A DNA stretch of 32,117 nucleotides from an uncultured Bacteroides sp. (GCA_944320735.1 CALUIQ010000148.1:1-32117); one strand, 5' to 3'; numbered from the stretch's first letter, positions 24,545 to 32,117 are shown. Made by a program: numbers and translations. The notes: generated by a model not told the origin, from the sequence alone.

Positions 24545-24603
24545 TATAGAAGTACTGGAGTCCTCTCTATAGAAGTACTGCAGTACCGATTATAGAAGTA
24601 CTG
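24545..24603. repeat. Three copies of TATAGAAGTACTG phased at 23 bp
   Basis: Identical 13-mers start at 24545, 24568 and 24591. Each contains the palindrome AGTACT; a CAGTACTT just before the first copy pairs with it as an inverted repeat. Intervening bases are not conserved. Confidence 0.85.
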
Positions 24604-24706
24604 GGACATACTGAACTGAACTCTTTAAAATGTCAGAACAAGTCTTGACTTATTACATATAGCTTGTCTTAATCGCTTAATTGAAAATTCGCAAGAACCT
24701 TTATCT

Positions 24707-24888
24707 GCTTTCACGCCTTCAAGTCCCTGCAACTCGTTGAATTCGAGAACGGAAAGGTGAAAGATGCCTCCTTCACGGTTGTTTCACACAGAGAGATGTT
24801 TAGGGAATGTGGAATATTTGTGAAGGATGTATCTTTCACAATATTTTATTCATAATCAGATTGTTATAAGGGGGTGAAGGCGTGAAGC
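24707..24888. repeat. Inverted-repeat cluster of GTGAAGG/CCTTCAC motifs
   Basis: Outer arms GCTTTCACGCCTTCA (24707-24721) and TGAAGGCGTGAAGC (24875-24888) are nearly complementary. Inside are two imperfect 20-bp palindromes of the form GTGAARGAT...TCYTTCAC at 24757-24776 and 24820-24839. The whole may be a MITE-like element or a foldback structure. Confidence 0.6.
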
Positions 24889-24953
24889 TTACAAACGGTG
24901 ATTTACATTTAAACATAAGGACACTTTCATTTAAAGGAATGAAGCGGGACATT

Positions 24954-25071
24954 AAATGATAATTTGGCGCACGGAGTGCGCAGTTACGAGCTACAAGCTA
25001 CGAGTAAAGTCACTGAGTATGCTGTGCGTAGCAACTTGTAGCTGCGGGCAAAGCCCGCTAAATTCCCATTT
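24954..25071 (+). repeat. MITE-like hairpin element, variant core
   Basis: Ends are AAATGATAATTT (24954-24965) and TAAATTCCCATTT (25059-25071), as in the other elements. The core differs: GGCGCACGGAGTGCGC, then CTACAAGCTACGAG facing AACTTGTAGCTGC, then GCGGGCAAAGCCCGC. It is 118 bp and sits 87 bp upstream of the lysozyme gene. Confidence 0.8.
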
Positions 25072-25127
25072 TTATTAGGATAAAAGATAAATCCGCCTCT
25101 CTTTATTCGATTTTACGATAAACTGTG

Positions 25128-25135
25128 TACCTTTG
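25128..25135 (+). promoter_or_regulatory. -7 box (TACCTTTG) of the lysozyme gene
   Basis: TACCTTTG fits TAnnTTTG and lies 22 bases before the start ATG. The -33 region is AT-rich without a clear TTTG. Confidence 0.6.
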
Positions 25136-25157
25136 TGTTCGTTTTTAGAAATCAAGT

Positions 25158-26033
25158 ATGGCTACACCGACTAAAGGAAAAGCTCCCGCTCCGAAGGCAT
25201 CAACAAAAGCACGTCGTCGTACTACCACTCCAAAGAAGAAACAGCAGGAGAAGGTGGTGCGGGAAGTGCGGAATATGCCTGTGTGGGTGCGTAATCTGTT
25301 GGCACTGTGTATCGTGCTGGTGTTTTCCGCAGGCTTTTACTATTTCTTTATTCGTCCCTACGCTTATCGTTGGAAACCGTGTTATGGCTTAAAAGGCTAT
25401 GGCGTGTGTATGCCTTGCGATTATGAGGTGCATGGCATCGACATCTCACATTACCAGGGTGGCATTGATTGGAGGCAATTGGCGCAGACGCATGCCGGGG
25501 AATTCCCCATTCGTTTTATCTTTATGAAAGCCACGGAGGGCGGCGACCATCGGGATGATACTTTCCGGCAACACTTCGATTCGGCCTACAAGTATAATTT
25601 TATTCGGGGTGCCTATCATTTCTTTCGCCCTCATACGGACGCGCGCAAACAGGCGGATTTTTTCATTCGCAACGTGAAGTTGCTTCCCGGCGACCTTCCT
25701 CCCGTCCTGGATGTGGAAGATCGCGGGAAACGTAGCAAGGAGGAATTCCAGCAAGCGGTAAAGACGTGGCTGGATGACGTGGAAGCTCATTATGGGGTGA
25801 AACCTATCCTCTATACTTCCTATAAGTTTAAGATGCGTCATTTGGACAATCCGGTCTTTGACGCCTATCCTTACTGGATTGCCCATTATTACGTAGATTC
25901 TGTGCGCTATAAAGGCCGTTGGCACTTTTGGCAACATACAGATGTGGGGACTGTTCCCGGGGTGGAGGAAGAAGTAGACCTGGATGTGTTCAACGGCACA
26001 TTGGAACAGCTTGACTCACTTAGGCTAAGATGA
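25158..26033 (+). CDS. Membrane-anchored GH25 lysozyme (muramidase)
   Basis: The 291-residue protein has a Lys/Pro/Ala-rich cytoplasmic tail (1-40), one membrane helix (about 44-65) and a periplasmic GH25 domain. GIDISHYQGGIDW (93-105, Asp95), FIFMKATEGGDHRD, GAYHFFRP and PPVLDVED with Asp185/Glu187 are the GH25 active-site strands, and YPYWIAHYY and WHFWQHTDVGTVPG complete the fold. The family cleaves beta-1,4 bonds between N-acetylmuramic acid and N-acetylglucosamine. Anchoring at the inner membrane suggests cell-wall remodelling in the periplasm and not phage-type lysis. The basic tail of 40 residues is unusually long. Its last 14 bp overlap the convergent prmA. Confidence 0.92.
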   Translation: MATPTKGKAPAPKASTKARRRTTTPKKKQQEKVVREVRNMPVWVRNLLALCIVLVFSAGFYYFFIRPYAYRWKPCYGLKGYGVCMPCDYEVHGIDISHYQGGIDWRQLAQTHAGEFPIRFIFMKATEGGDHRDDTFRQHFDSAYKYNFIRGAYHFFRPHTDARKQADFFIRNVKLLPGDLPPVLDVEDRGKRSKEEFQQAVKTWLDDVEAHYGVKPILYTSYKFKMRHLDNPVFDAYPYWIAHYYVDSVRYKGRWHFWQHTDVGTVPGVEEEVDLDVFNGTLEQLDSLRLR

Positions 26034-26865
26034 ATTTTACGGTAGCCCATCGGTTTTTCTCTTGTTGTCCGTCATACTGTAACCCCAACCTTTCGGCCTC
26101 GGCCCGCAGCGCAGGGATGTCTTCCGTATAGAATCCGCTGATTAGCAGCATGGCTCCTGCAGTCATGCGTGCCACATAATGACGCATGTCCTGCAGTAGG
26201 ATGTTGCGGTTGATGTTGGCTATTATGACATCGAACGGACCTTTTTCGGCTAAGGAAGAAGCATCGCCTTGGTAGACTTCAATGTTGTCCAAGTGGTTGA
26301 GCGCGATGTTTTCCTGTGAGTTGCGCACGCACCAATCGTCTATGTCCACTGCGGTGCAAGACTTGGCTCCGCGCATTCGTGCCAGGATGGCGAGGATGGA
26401 CGTGCCGCATCCCATGTCGAGTACGTTTTTCCCTTGTAAGTCCGTGTTTAGCAGTTCACCGATGATGAGGCTGGTTGTCTCGTGGTGTCCCGTGCCGAAA
26501 GCCATCTGTGGATTGATGACGATGTCATACTCTGCTTGGGGCACATCGTGGTGGAAAGTGCTGTGGATGACACAACGGTCGCCTATCACGATGGGCTGGA
26601 AGAAGTTCTTCTCCCATTCCTCGTTCCAGTCCTTGTCTTCGGCTTCCGTATAACTATATGTGATGTCGGTATGGGGTAGGGGATATGCAGCTATCGCCTG
26701 TTGGACATCCTCTTTATGATACAGGTCGGCTTGGATATAGGCGGCGATGCCGTCCGGTTGTTCTACGAAGCTTTCAAAACCTACGTCGGCCAATACGGCG
26801 CTTAGCACATCGTTTACAGTCTCGTTGCAAGGATTCGTGTGGAAAATAAATTCTAAATATTTCAT
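26020..26865 (-). CDS. prmA: Ribosomal protein L11 methyltransferase
   Basis: The 281-residue protein has an N-terminal substrate-binding domain and a C-terminal SAM domain with AFGTGHHETTSL, VLDMGCGTSILAILA (motif I), AVDIDDWCVRNSQENI and DVIIANINRNILL (the NxNxxxL motif of PrmA). It methylates lysines and the N-terminus of ribosomal protein L11 in the cytoplasm. The start ATG at 26865 gives MKYLEFIFHTNPCNETVNDV, a normal N-terminus. It faces the lysozyme gene and overlaps it by 14 bp. A TATCTTTG box on the minus strand at 26965-26958 is the likely promoter, with a leader of about 85 bases. Confidence 0.94.
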   Translation of the reverse strand: MKYLEFIFHTNPCNETVNDVLSAVLADVGFESFVEQPDGIAAYIQADLYHKEDVQQAIAAYPLPHTDITYSYTEAEDKDWNEEWEKNFFQPIVIGDRCVIHSTFHHDVPQAEYDIVINPQMAFGTGHHETTSLIIGELLNTDLQGKNVLDMGCGTSILAILARMRGAKSCTAVDIDDWCVRNSQENIALNHLDNIEVYQGDASSLAEKGPFDVIIANINRNILLQDMRHYVARMTAGAMLLISGFYTEDIPALRAEAERLGLQYDGQQEKNRWATVKFILA

Positions 26866-26957
26866 TGTTTTGACGTTAGTATGTTAAATACAGTAGGTAG
26901 ATTAGTGTAGTTCTTAAACTTTTAGTATATTTGTTTGTCCTAAGAATACAGTGCTTG

Positions 26958-27016
26958 CAAAGATAGGCCGATTTTAGGAAAATACCTATACTTGGCGAAG
27001 GTTTTTTCTATCTTTG
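26958..27016. promoter_or_regulatory. Divergent -7 boxes for prmA and the Trp/Gly-rich protein gene
   Basis: TATCTTTG occurs on the minus strand at 26965-26958 (for prmA) and on the plus strand at 27009-27016 (for the gene at 27080). Both fit TAnnTTTG; -33 boxes are unclear. The boxes are 43 bp apart. Confidence 0.55.
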
Positions 27017-27079
27017 GGCAAGTGGAGGACAAAGTGCCTTCTTAGGAATATTTAGGTGTGGAACTTAAAACTTACGTAT

Positions 27080-28408
27080 ATGAAAAAGATTGTTTTTTTA
27101 TTACTTGTGGCTCTGTGTCTGCCGTGGACGCTTATGGCGCAGACCGTGGAGGACGACCTTTACTACGTGCCTTCCAAGAAGAAGACGGAGCAGAAAAAGG
27201 AACGGAAAAATGATTCGGGCATACGTCGCAGTACGTCCGACAACGTGATAGTGGTGGAAACACGGAAACCGGTGGTCAGTGTGGCTTCTTCGGGGACAAC
27301 TACGGTGGTCGTGAAGGACAGGAAAGGGAATGTGCGCGATGTGGACGAGTACAATCGCCGCTATGACGCGAAGGAATACAACTTTGCTCAGGCTGAAGAT
27401 ACGCTCTATATCGAAGAGAAAGCAGTGCCCGATCCCGATGGCGAGTGGGTCAACGGTTTCGACGGTTCGCAGGACGACTATGAATATGCCATGCGCATTA
27501 TCCGCTTCCGCAATCCGCGTTATGCCATCAGCATTAGCAGCCCGCTTTATTGGGATGTGGTCTATGGGTTGAACTCTTGGGATTGGAATGTCTACACCGA
27601 TGGGCTTTATGCATACGCTTTCCCGACATTCACCAACCGCTTGTGGTGGGATTGGCGCTATGGTTGGGATTGGGGCTGGCCTTATTACGGATGGAATTGG
27701 GGCTGGAATGGCTTCTACTTTGGTTGGGGCGGATTCTATGCCGGTTGGGGCGGTTGGTACGGTCCTGGCTGGGGCTGGCATCATCCTTACTATGGTCCCG
27801 ATTGGGGTTGGCATCATCACCACCATCATCCCGGTTATTGGGGACCGCGTAACACCTATACCGCTCGACGCTCTGTCGGTGTACGCGGCGGAGGAGGAAC
27901 TTCACGCTATTCATCGGGCTCGCGTACGACAAGCGGTGCAGCGACTCGTGTGGCAGGTCAGGCAAGACGCACGGCGGGTTCTTCATCAGGCCGTGTAGTG
28001 GGTACGCGTTCTACAACACGTAGTAGTGGTGTGCGTGCTACTTCTGCAGGTTCGCGCCGTGGTACTTATACTCGTCCCAGCAGTACACGCAGTTCGTCGT
28101 ATGAAGTGGGACAAGGAACTTCAACTTCTCGTCGTCAGTCTACTACGGTGAACGGGTCGAGCAGGCGTGGCGCACCTTCCTATAATCGGGGAAGTTCAAC
28201 GATGCCTTCACGCACGTATCAGTCACAATCGCGCCGTAATAATAATTATAACAATTATAACAACAATAATAATACGCGCAGTTATAACAGTCGTTCAAGC
28301 CAAAGCCGTTCTTCATTCTCTACGGGTGGCGGAGGAAGTAGTTTTCGTTCATCTGGCGGTGGAGGAGCTTCCCGTTCCGGTGGAGGCGGAAGTAGCCGTA
28401 GAAGGTAA
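27080..28408 (+). CDS. Secreted low-complexity protein: Trp/Gly/Tyr-rich centre, His6, Arg/Ser/Gly/Asn-rich tail
   Basis: I chose ATG 27080 because it opens a signal peptide ([20 protein letters not shown]); a GTG 24 bases earlier is also in frame. The 442-residue protein has a charged N-terminal part (about 25-110), a moderately conserved-looking segment with [20 protein letters not shown], a Trp/Gly/Tyr-rich region (about 184-255; repeats such as [14 protein letters not shown]), six consecutive His at 27812-27829, and a basic tail of about 185 residues rich in Arg, Ser, Gly, Thr and Asn. I do not recognise a catalytic domain. The layout suggests a periplasmic or surface structural protein; that is inference. 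The FadL-like gene follows after 48 bp and may be co-transcribed. Confidence 0.85.
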   Translation: MKKIVFLLLVALCLPWTLMAQTVEDDLYYVPSKKKTEQKKERKNDSGIRRSTSDNVIVVETRKPVVSVASSGTTTVVVKDRKGNVRDVDEYNRRYDAKEYNFAQAEDTLYIEEKAVPDPDGEWVNGFDGSQDDYEYAMRIIRFRNPRYAISISSPLYWDVVYGLNSWDWNVYTDGLYAYAFPTFTNRLWWDWRYGWDWGWPYYGWNWGWNGFYFGWGGFYAGWGGWYGPGWGWHHPYYGPDWGWHHHHHHPGYWGPRNTYTARRSVGVRGGGGTSRYSSGSRTTSGAATRVAGQARRTAGSSSGRVVGTRSTTRSSGVRATSAGSRRGTYTRPSSTRSSSYEVGQGTSTSRRQSTTVNGSSRRGAPSYNRGSSTMPSRTYQSQSRRNNNYNNYNNNNNTRSYNSRSSQSRSSFSTGGGGSSFRSSGGGGASRSGGGGSSRRR

Positions 28409-28456
28409 GGTGAGGAAGATTGATGGATAGTTCTATTTTATTTTGTAGTAGATAGT

Positions 28457-30154
28457 ATGAAAAAAATTATAATGGGAGTGTCGATGCTATTGTTGGCATT
28501 GACACAAGGTCATACGCAAACGGTGTATGACGGAGCTGATTTTACTGCCAAAGATTTGAACGGAAGTGCCCGTTTTGTCGGTATGGGCGGTGCCATGGGC
28601 GCTTTGGGCGGTGACATTTCAACGATAGGCACCAATCCTGCGGGCATAGGAATTTATCGGAGCAATGACATAATGGTCTCCTTTGGATATTCTGCTTTGG
28701 ATGCGGAAGCCGATTATGGCGGAGGAACTTATTCGGCAAGCAAAAACCGTTGGAACTTTGATAACGTGGGTTTGGTCTATTCCTCAAAAATAGGCAACAA
28801 GACACCATTGCGGTATGTTAATTTCGGATTCAATTATCATAAGGCCAAAAACTTCCATCGGAATATGACGATGGCGGGGGATTTGGGAGGCCAGTCGCAA
28901 CTGTTTCAGATAGCCGGACTGAGCGATGGCCTTACGCCGGAGTATTGGAACAATGGTTCTATCTTTGACGATAATGACATTGGATGGCTTTCGGCTTTGG
29001 CGTGGGAAGGTTACTTGATAGGTCCCAGTATTACCGGTGAGAATACAGGATATTTGCATCAAGACGCCAACGGACAACAATACTATATAGACTCCAACAA
29101 TAATCTGACGTTCGATGCGGTAGGAGCGGATGGAAAACCCAACAGTTTGGCTTACGAAGATTACGGACTTTACCAGACAGAGCCGGATGTTGTAGGAACT
29201 TCCCCTTATTTGCGCGAGTATCGTTCACGGGAGAGCGGAGGCATTGACGAGTACGATTTCAATGTAGCTTTCAACTTCAATGACCGTGTTTATTTAGGGG
29301 TGACCGTGGGAGTCTATGATTTGGATTATAACAAATATACCTTGTATAATGAAGATAGCCAAGGTGAAGGAGGTTATGGTTATCAGATAGAAAGTTTCAA
29401 CAACATCAGTGGTGCCGGTGTGGATGTGAAGTTTGGGGCCATCTTGCGCCCGTTCCAATACTCGCCGTTGCGCATAGGGTTGGCTTTTCACACCCCGATA
29501 TTCTATAAGTTGACTCACAGTACGTCTGCCAGTATGATTTCCGACTTTGCGACAGACGTCATCGACACCTACGATTATTTGAATGGCGGTGATATGAAGA
29601 TGGAATACCAACTGAAGACACCGTGGACTTATAACGTCAGTTTGGGCTATACGGTAGGAAATTATCTGGCTTTGGGTGCAGAGTATGAGTATCAGGATTA
29701 TGGCAGTATGAAGTTTGATGATCCAGGGGGGATGAATATGGCGTTCGAGACGCAGCAGGCGCGGAATAACTTAAAGGGTGTTCATACTTTGCGTGTGGGT
29801 GCGGAATACAAAGTAATTCCCCAGTTTGCATTGCGTGTGGGATATAATTTGCAAACCTCTCCCTACAAAGACGAGGCGATGAAAGTCCTTCCGCTCAATT
29901 CCATCCGTACGGATACGGATTTTATGAATCTGAAATCACTGAACAATTATACGTTGGGTATCGGCTATCGGGGTTCGATGTTTTATGCGGATTTGGCTTA
30001 TCAACTAAGTTCCCAGAAAGCGGATTTTTATCCGTTCGTATATTATGAGTTGGCCGACAATGTGGGAAACGTGGGTTATAGTGAACTTCCTCCGGTCGCT
30101 AAAATGAAATTTAGCCGTAGCAAGGTTCTTTTAACGATAGGAATGCGTTTCTGA
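28457..30154 (+). CDS. OmpP1/FadL/TodX-family outer-membrane transport protein
   Basis: The 565-residue protein has a signal peptide (MGVSMLLLALTQGHTQ) followed by GSARFVGMGGAMGALGGDIS and GTNPAGIGIYRSN; the NPA-type hatch motif is typical of FadL. The rest alternates aromatic/polar beta strands (FGFNYHKAKNF, VAFNFNDRVYLGVTVGVYDL, LALGAEYEYQDYG) and ends in SRSKVLLTIGMRF, an outer-membrane barrel C-terminus with terminal Phe. Family members pass hydrophobic compounds such as fatty acids through a lateral opening; some are annotated as hemin receptors on weak grounds. The substrate here is unknown. It is 48 bp after the low-complexity protein gene. Confidence 0.9.
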   Translation: MKKIIMGVSMLLLALTQGHTQTVYDGADFTAKDLNGSARFVGMGGAMGALGGDISTIGTNPAGIGIYRSNDIMVSFGYSALDAEADYGGGTYSASKNRWNFDNVGLVYSSKIGNKTPLRYVNFGFNYHKAKNFHRNMTMAGDLGGQSQLFQIAGLSDGLTPEYWNNGSIFDDNDIGWLSALAWEGYLIGPSITGENTGYLHQDANGQQYYIDSNNNLTFDAVGADGKPNSLAYEDYGLYQTEPDVVGTSPYLREYRSRESGGIDEYDFNVAFNFNDRVYLGVTVGVYDLDYNKYTLYNEDSQGEGGYGYQIESFNNISGAGVDVKFGAILRPFQYSPLRIGLAFHTPIFYKLTHSTSASMISDFATDVIDTYDYLNGGDMKMEYQLKTPWTYNVSLGYTVGNYLALGAEYEYQDYGSMKFDDPGGMNMAFETQQARNNLKGVHTLRVGAEYKVIPQFALRVGYNLQTSPYKDEAMKVLPLNSIRTDTDFMNLKSLNNYTLGIGYRGSMFYADLAYQLSSQKADFYPFVYYELADNVGNVGYSELPPVAKMKFSRSKVLLTIGMRF

Positions 30155-30190
30155 TAGGCGGATATTATTTCTTCAATAGGGTGAAGAGGC

Positions 30191-30223
30191 CATTGCAGAT
30201 TTAATCTGCAATGGCTATCTTTG
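30191..30223 (+). promoter_or_regulatory. Perfect palindrome overlapping the promoter of the DUF5715-like gene
   Basis: Arms CATTGCAGATT (30191-30201) and AATCTGCAATG (30203-30213) flank a single T. The -7 box TATCTTTG follows at 30216-30223, and ATTG at 30192-30195 in the left arm is placed as a -33 box (20-base spacer). The palindrome fills the spacer and looks like an operator; a terminator for the upstream gene is a less likely reading since the hairpin loop would be very tight. Confidence 0.55.
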
Positions 30224-30254
30224 CCCTGTTTTTTTATAAAAATGAAATAGAAAG

Positions 30255-30947
30255 ATGAAAAGAAACGCATTGGTACGTCCCCTTTTACCCGCTCTTTTGG
30301 TAGGGGTACTTACGCTGACTTCTACCTTGTCCGGATGCAAGGAGAAGGATATGTCTATGAAGATGAATGAGCCGCGCAACATTCGCGGAGTGGCCAATTT
30401 CGGCCGTACTTTCGGTGACTTGAACCAGAAGCAATTGAACATTGCGCAGACCATCGGCATTGAGCCCATAACTTCGCGGGCGGATGCGGAACGTATGACT
30501 GACCGGTTGGTACAAATTGAGGAAAACGAACGTTATGCCATCGACTCGTTGACTCATTCCATTCCTTATCTGATACCCGGTGCCGCTTCTTTGCTGGACA
30601 CTATCGGGCAGAATTTCCTGGATTCTTTGGCATCCAAGGGATTGAACCCGAACAAAATCATTGTGACTTCCGTACTTCGCACCGGTAATGATGTGAAACG
30701 CCTTCGCCGTCGCAACACGAATGCCTCCGCTCGTTCTACCCATATGTATGGCACGACTTTCGACATCAGTTGGAAACGTTTTGAGAAAGTGGAAGACGAG
30801 GACGGACGTCCTATGCAGGACGTCGCCCCCGATACATTGAAACTGGTGCTGGCCGAAGTGTTGCGCGACTTGCGCCGGACGGAATGTTGCTACATCAAAT
30901 ACGAGATTCGGCAAGCTTGTTTTCACATCACAACTCGCCGGCCGTAG
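30255..30947 (+). CDS. DUF5715-like lipoprotein with an M15-type zinc peptidase signature
   Basis: The 230-residue protein has a lipoprotein signal (LVGVLTLTSTLSGC; Cys28). The C-terminal half contains NKIIVTSVLRTGNDVKRLRR, then SARSTHMYGTTFDISW with His163 and Asp170, matching the SxHxxGxxxD zinc motif of M15/VanY D,D- or L,D-carboxypeptidases, and FHITTR with His224 as the third ligand. VanY-like enzymes trim stem peptides of peptidoglycan. Gly-Thr-Thr replaces the usual Gly-x-Ala spacing residues, but the ligands are kept, so activity is plausible. The gene has its own promoter and overlaps the convergent NAD(P)H-hydrate repair gene by 20 bp. Confidence 0.85.
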   Translation: MKRNALVRPLLPALLVGVLTLTSTLSGCKEKDMSMKMNEPRNIRGVANFGRTFGDLNQKQLNIAQTIGIEPITSRADAERMTDRLVQIEENERYAIDSLTHSIPYLIPGAASLLDTIGQNFLDSLASKGLNPNKIIVTSVLRTGNDVKRLRRRNTNASARSTHMYGTTFDISWKRFEKVEDEDGRPMQDVAPDTLKLVLAEVLRDLRRTECCYIKYEIRQACFHITTRRP

Positions 30948-32117
30948 CTTCTTCCAACATACGCCAGGCGGTGGGTAACATCTGTGCGAGGTCTCCTGCT
31001 GTCATACCGGTCATACCCTGGCGTTTCCGGCACATATCACCCGCTAATCCGTGAATATACACGCCCAGACGGGCCGCGGTAGTCGTGTCATATCCTTGTG
31101 CCAAGAGTGCTAATAATACGCCAGTCAACACATCGCCGCTGCCGCCTGTAGCCATTCCCGGATTGCCGGTAGGGTTGAACCAACACTTCCCTTCGGGGGT
31201 AATGATGGCTGAATAAGCTCCTTTTAGTACGATATGTACTCCGGCGGTACGAGCCAGTTGGCGTGCCTTTTCCAGACGCTCGTAGGAGTTGCGGCAGGTT
31301 CCTGCCAGGCGTTCCAGTTCTTTGGGGTGCGGGGTCAGGATGCTGCCTTGGGGCAGGCGGTTCAGAAATTCCCGATGTTCGCCTAAGATGTTCAGCGCGT
31401 CGGCATCAATGACTATAGGCGTTTGGCAAGATTCTATCTGCTGCAGCACGGCATCCACCGTTTCGGCTCTTTGTCCCAGACCCGGCCCGATGGCCACGGC
31501 TTGGTAATCGTCCGTATCTGTATACTCCGAGAAACAAGTTTCGCTGTAGTCCAGTTCCGTCATCGCTTCCGGTACTGCGGTTTGAACAATACCGTTGTTG
31601 CAGAAAGGAACGTGTACCGTCAGCAACCCTACGCCGGAGCGCAGGCAAGCTTTTGCCGCCAGTATGGACGCTCCTGCCATCCCTTGTGAGCCTGCAATCA
31701 GTAACGCTCTTCCGAAGTTGCCTTTATGGGCGAACTTGCCGCGTGGCTTTAGCATAGGCGGTATGTCATTGTCCTCGGTCAGCGCATAATCCGTTTCCGT
31801 CTGCTCCATCGCTTCGGCACTCAGTCCGATGTCCAGTAATTCCCACTTGCCTACGTAAGGCTCATTTTCAGCGAACAGAAAAGCCAGTTTGGGCAGTTGA
31901 AGACTCAAGGTCAAGTCCGCGCGGATGATGTTTGCCAGTACGTTATAAGAATTGTCCTCGCCCATCAATCCCGAAGGAACATCAATGGCCACTACTTGGG
32001 CAGGTGCCGCATTGATGTATTTCACCACTGCGGCAAATCCTCCGGACAGAGGCTTGTTCAGCCCGCTTCCGAAGAGCCCGTCTATGACTATATGTTCAGC
32101 GGTAAGCTGTGGAGGTG
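30928..32117 (-). CDS. nnr: Bifunctional NAD(P)H-hydrate epimerase/dehydratase (5' end outside window)
   Basis: The frame stays open to the right edge; the GTG at 32028 is internal. Upstream residues read VIDGLFGSGLNKPLSGG and VVAIDVPSGLMGEDN, the NnrE/YjeF-N epimerase motifs. After a linker, the NnrD ribokinase-like dehydratase domain has KGNFGRALLIAGSQGMAGAS, AAKACLRSGVGLLTVHVP and GNPGMATGGSGDVLTGVLLAL with the catalytic GSGD Asp. The enzyme epimerises and dehydrates damaged NAD(P)H hydrates back to NAD(P)H using ATP or ADP in the cytoplasm. The N-terminal start is missing, so 396 residues are visible. It overlaps the convergent lipoprotein gene by 20 bp. Confidence 0.95.
   Translation of the reverse strand, partial: PPQLTAEHIVIDGLFGSGLNKPLSGGFAAVVKYINAAPAQVVAIDVPSGLMGEDNSYNVLANIIRADLTLSLQLPKLAFLFAENEPYVGKWELLDIGLSAEAMEQTETDYALTEDNDIPPMLKPRGKFAHKGNFGRALLIAGSQGMAGASILAAKACLRSGVGLLTVHVPFCNNGIVQTAVPEAMTELDYSETCFSEYTDTDDYQAVAIGPGLGQRAETVDAVLQQIESCQTPIVIDADALNILGEHREFLNRLPQGSILTPHPKELERLAGTCRNSYERLEKARQLARTAGVHIVLKGAYSAIITPEGKCWFNPTGNPGMATGGSGDVLTGVLLALLAQGYDTTTAARLGVYIHGLAGDMCRKRQGMTGMTAGDLAQMLPTAWRMLEEATAGEL

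Larger units (their letters stand above)
24346..25157. other. 812-bp noncoding stretch after pfp
   Basis: It contains, in order, the pfp terminator (24371-24410), a triplicate AAGTACTG array (24545-24603), a GTGAAGG/CCTTCAC inverted-repeat cluster (24707-24888), a hairpin element (24954-25071) and the lysozyme promoter (25128-25135). A stop-free run of 49 codons without a start (24706-24852; includes LQLVEFENGKVKDASFTVVS) overlaps the second repeat and could be a decayed coding fragment. Nothing is recognised in 24411-24544. Confidence 0.6.

Noticed and set aside
27056..27079. GTG start for the low-complexity protein
   Set aside because: It would put eight residues (MWNLKLTY) before a complete signal peptide; the ATG at 27080 is more natural.
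27812..27829. His6 as a cloning tag or vector contamination
   Set aside because: It is embedded in a natural Trp/Gly/His-rich context with mixed CAT/CAC codons and continuous genomic flanks.

Overview
The window looks like chromosomal DNA from a gut-type Bacteroidales bacterium (Bacteroides/Phocaeicola-like). Promoters carry the Bacteroidota -7 box TAnnTTTG rather than a sigma70 -10 box, Shine-Dalgarno sites are mostly absent, and the gene set is typical of the group: long PPi-dependent phosphofructokinase, saccharopine-type carboxy(nor)spermidine dehydrogenase, FadL-like outer-membrane protein, DUF5715-like lipoprotein. No rRNA, tRNA, CRISPR array or complete insertion sequence was seen.

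Layout. (1) 1-5704, minus strand: a GC-rich lipid/polyene operon read as ACP, two hotdog dehydratases, an MMPL/RND-type exporter, a CrtI-like FAD oxidoreductase and a FabG-type reductase that runs off the left edge. The set resembles aryl-polyene/flexirubin-type clusters; ketosynthases and acyltransferases would lie outside the window. (2) 6088-12173, minus strand: recA, bcp, a polyamine-type dehydrogenase and an AddA/RecB-like helicase-nuclease. (3) 12474-16323: an EamA transporter convergent with glycerate kinase, then yigZ and an HpaII-family restriction-endonuclease-like gene with no methyltransferase in view. (4) 16531-22332: a complete tripartite RND efflux operon (adaptor, pump, outer-membrane lipoprotein). 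(5) 22699-26865: pfp with its own terminator, about 750 bp of repeat-rich noncoding DNA, a membrane-anchored GH25 lysozyme and prmA. (6) 27080-32117: a secreted Trp/Gly-His-Arg/Ser low-complexity protein, a FadL-like porin, an M15-like DUF5715 lipoprotein and a bifunctional NAD(P)H-hydrate repair enzyme cut by the right edge.

The most unusual content is between genes. Four elements of about 70-200 bp share imperfect 14-bp inverted ends (TAAATGATAATTTA / TAAATGGGAATTTA) but enclose different hairpin cores, and one solitary end is also present. Two other dispersed inverted-repeat families have arms made of short internal repeats. Three intergenic arrays carry unrelated short palindromes at a strict 22-23 bp period. 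On the protein side, the two hotdog dehydratases appear to hold complementary halves of one active site, and the HpaII-like protein may have an altered catalytic position.
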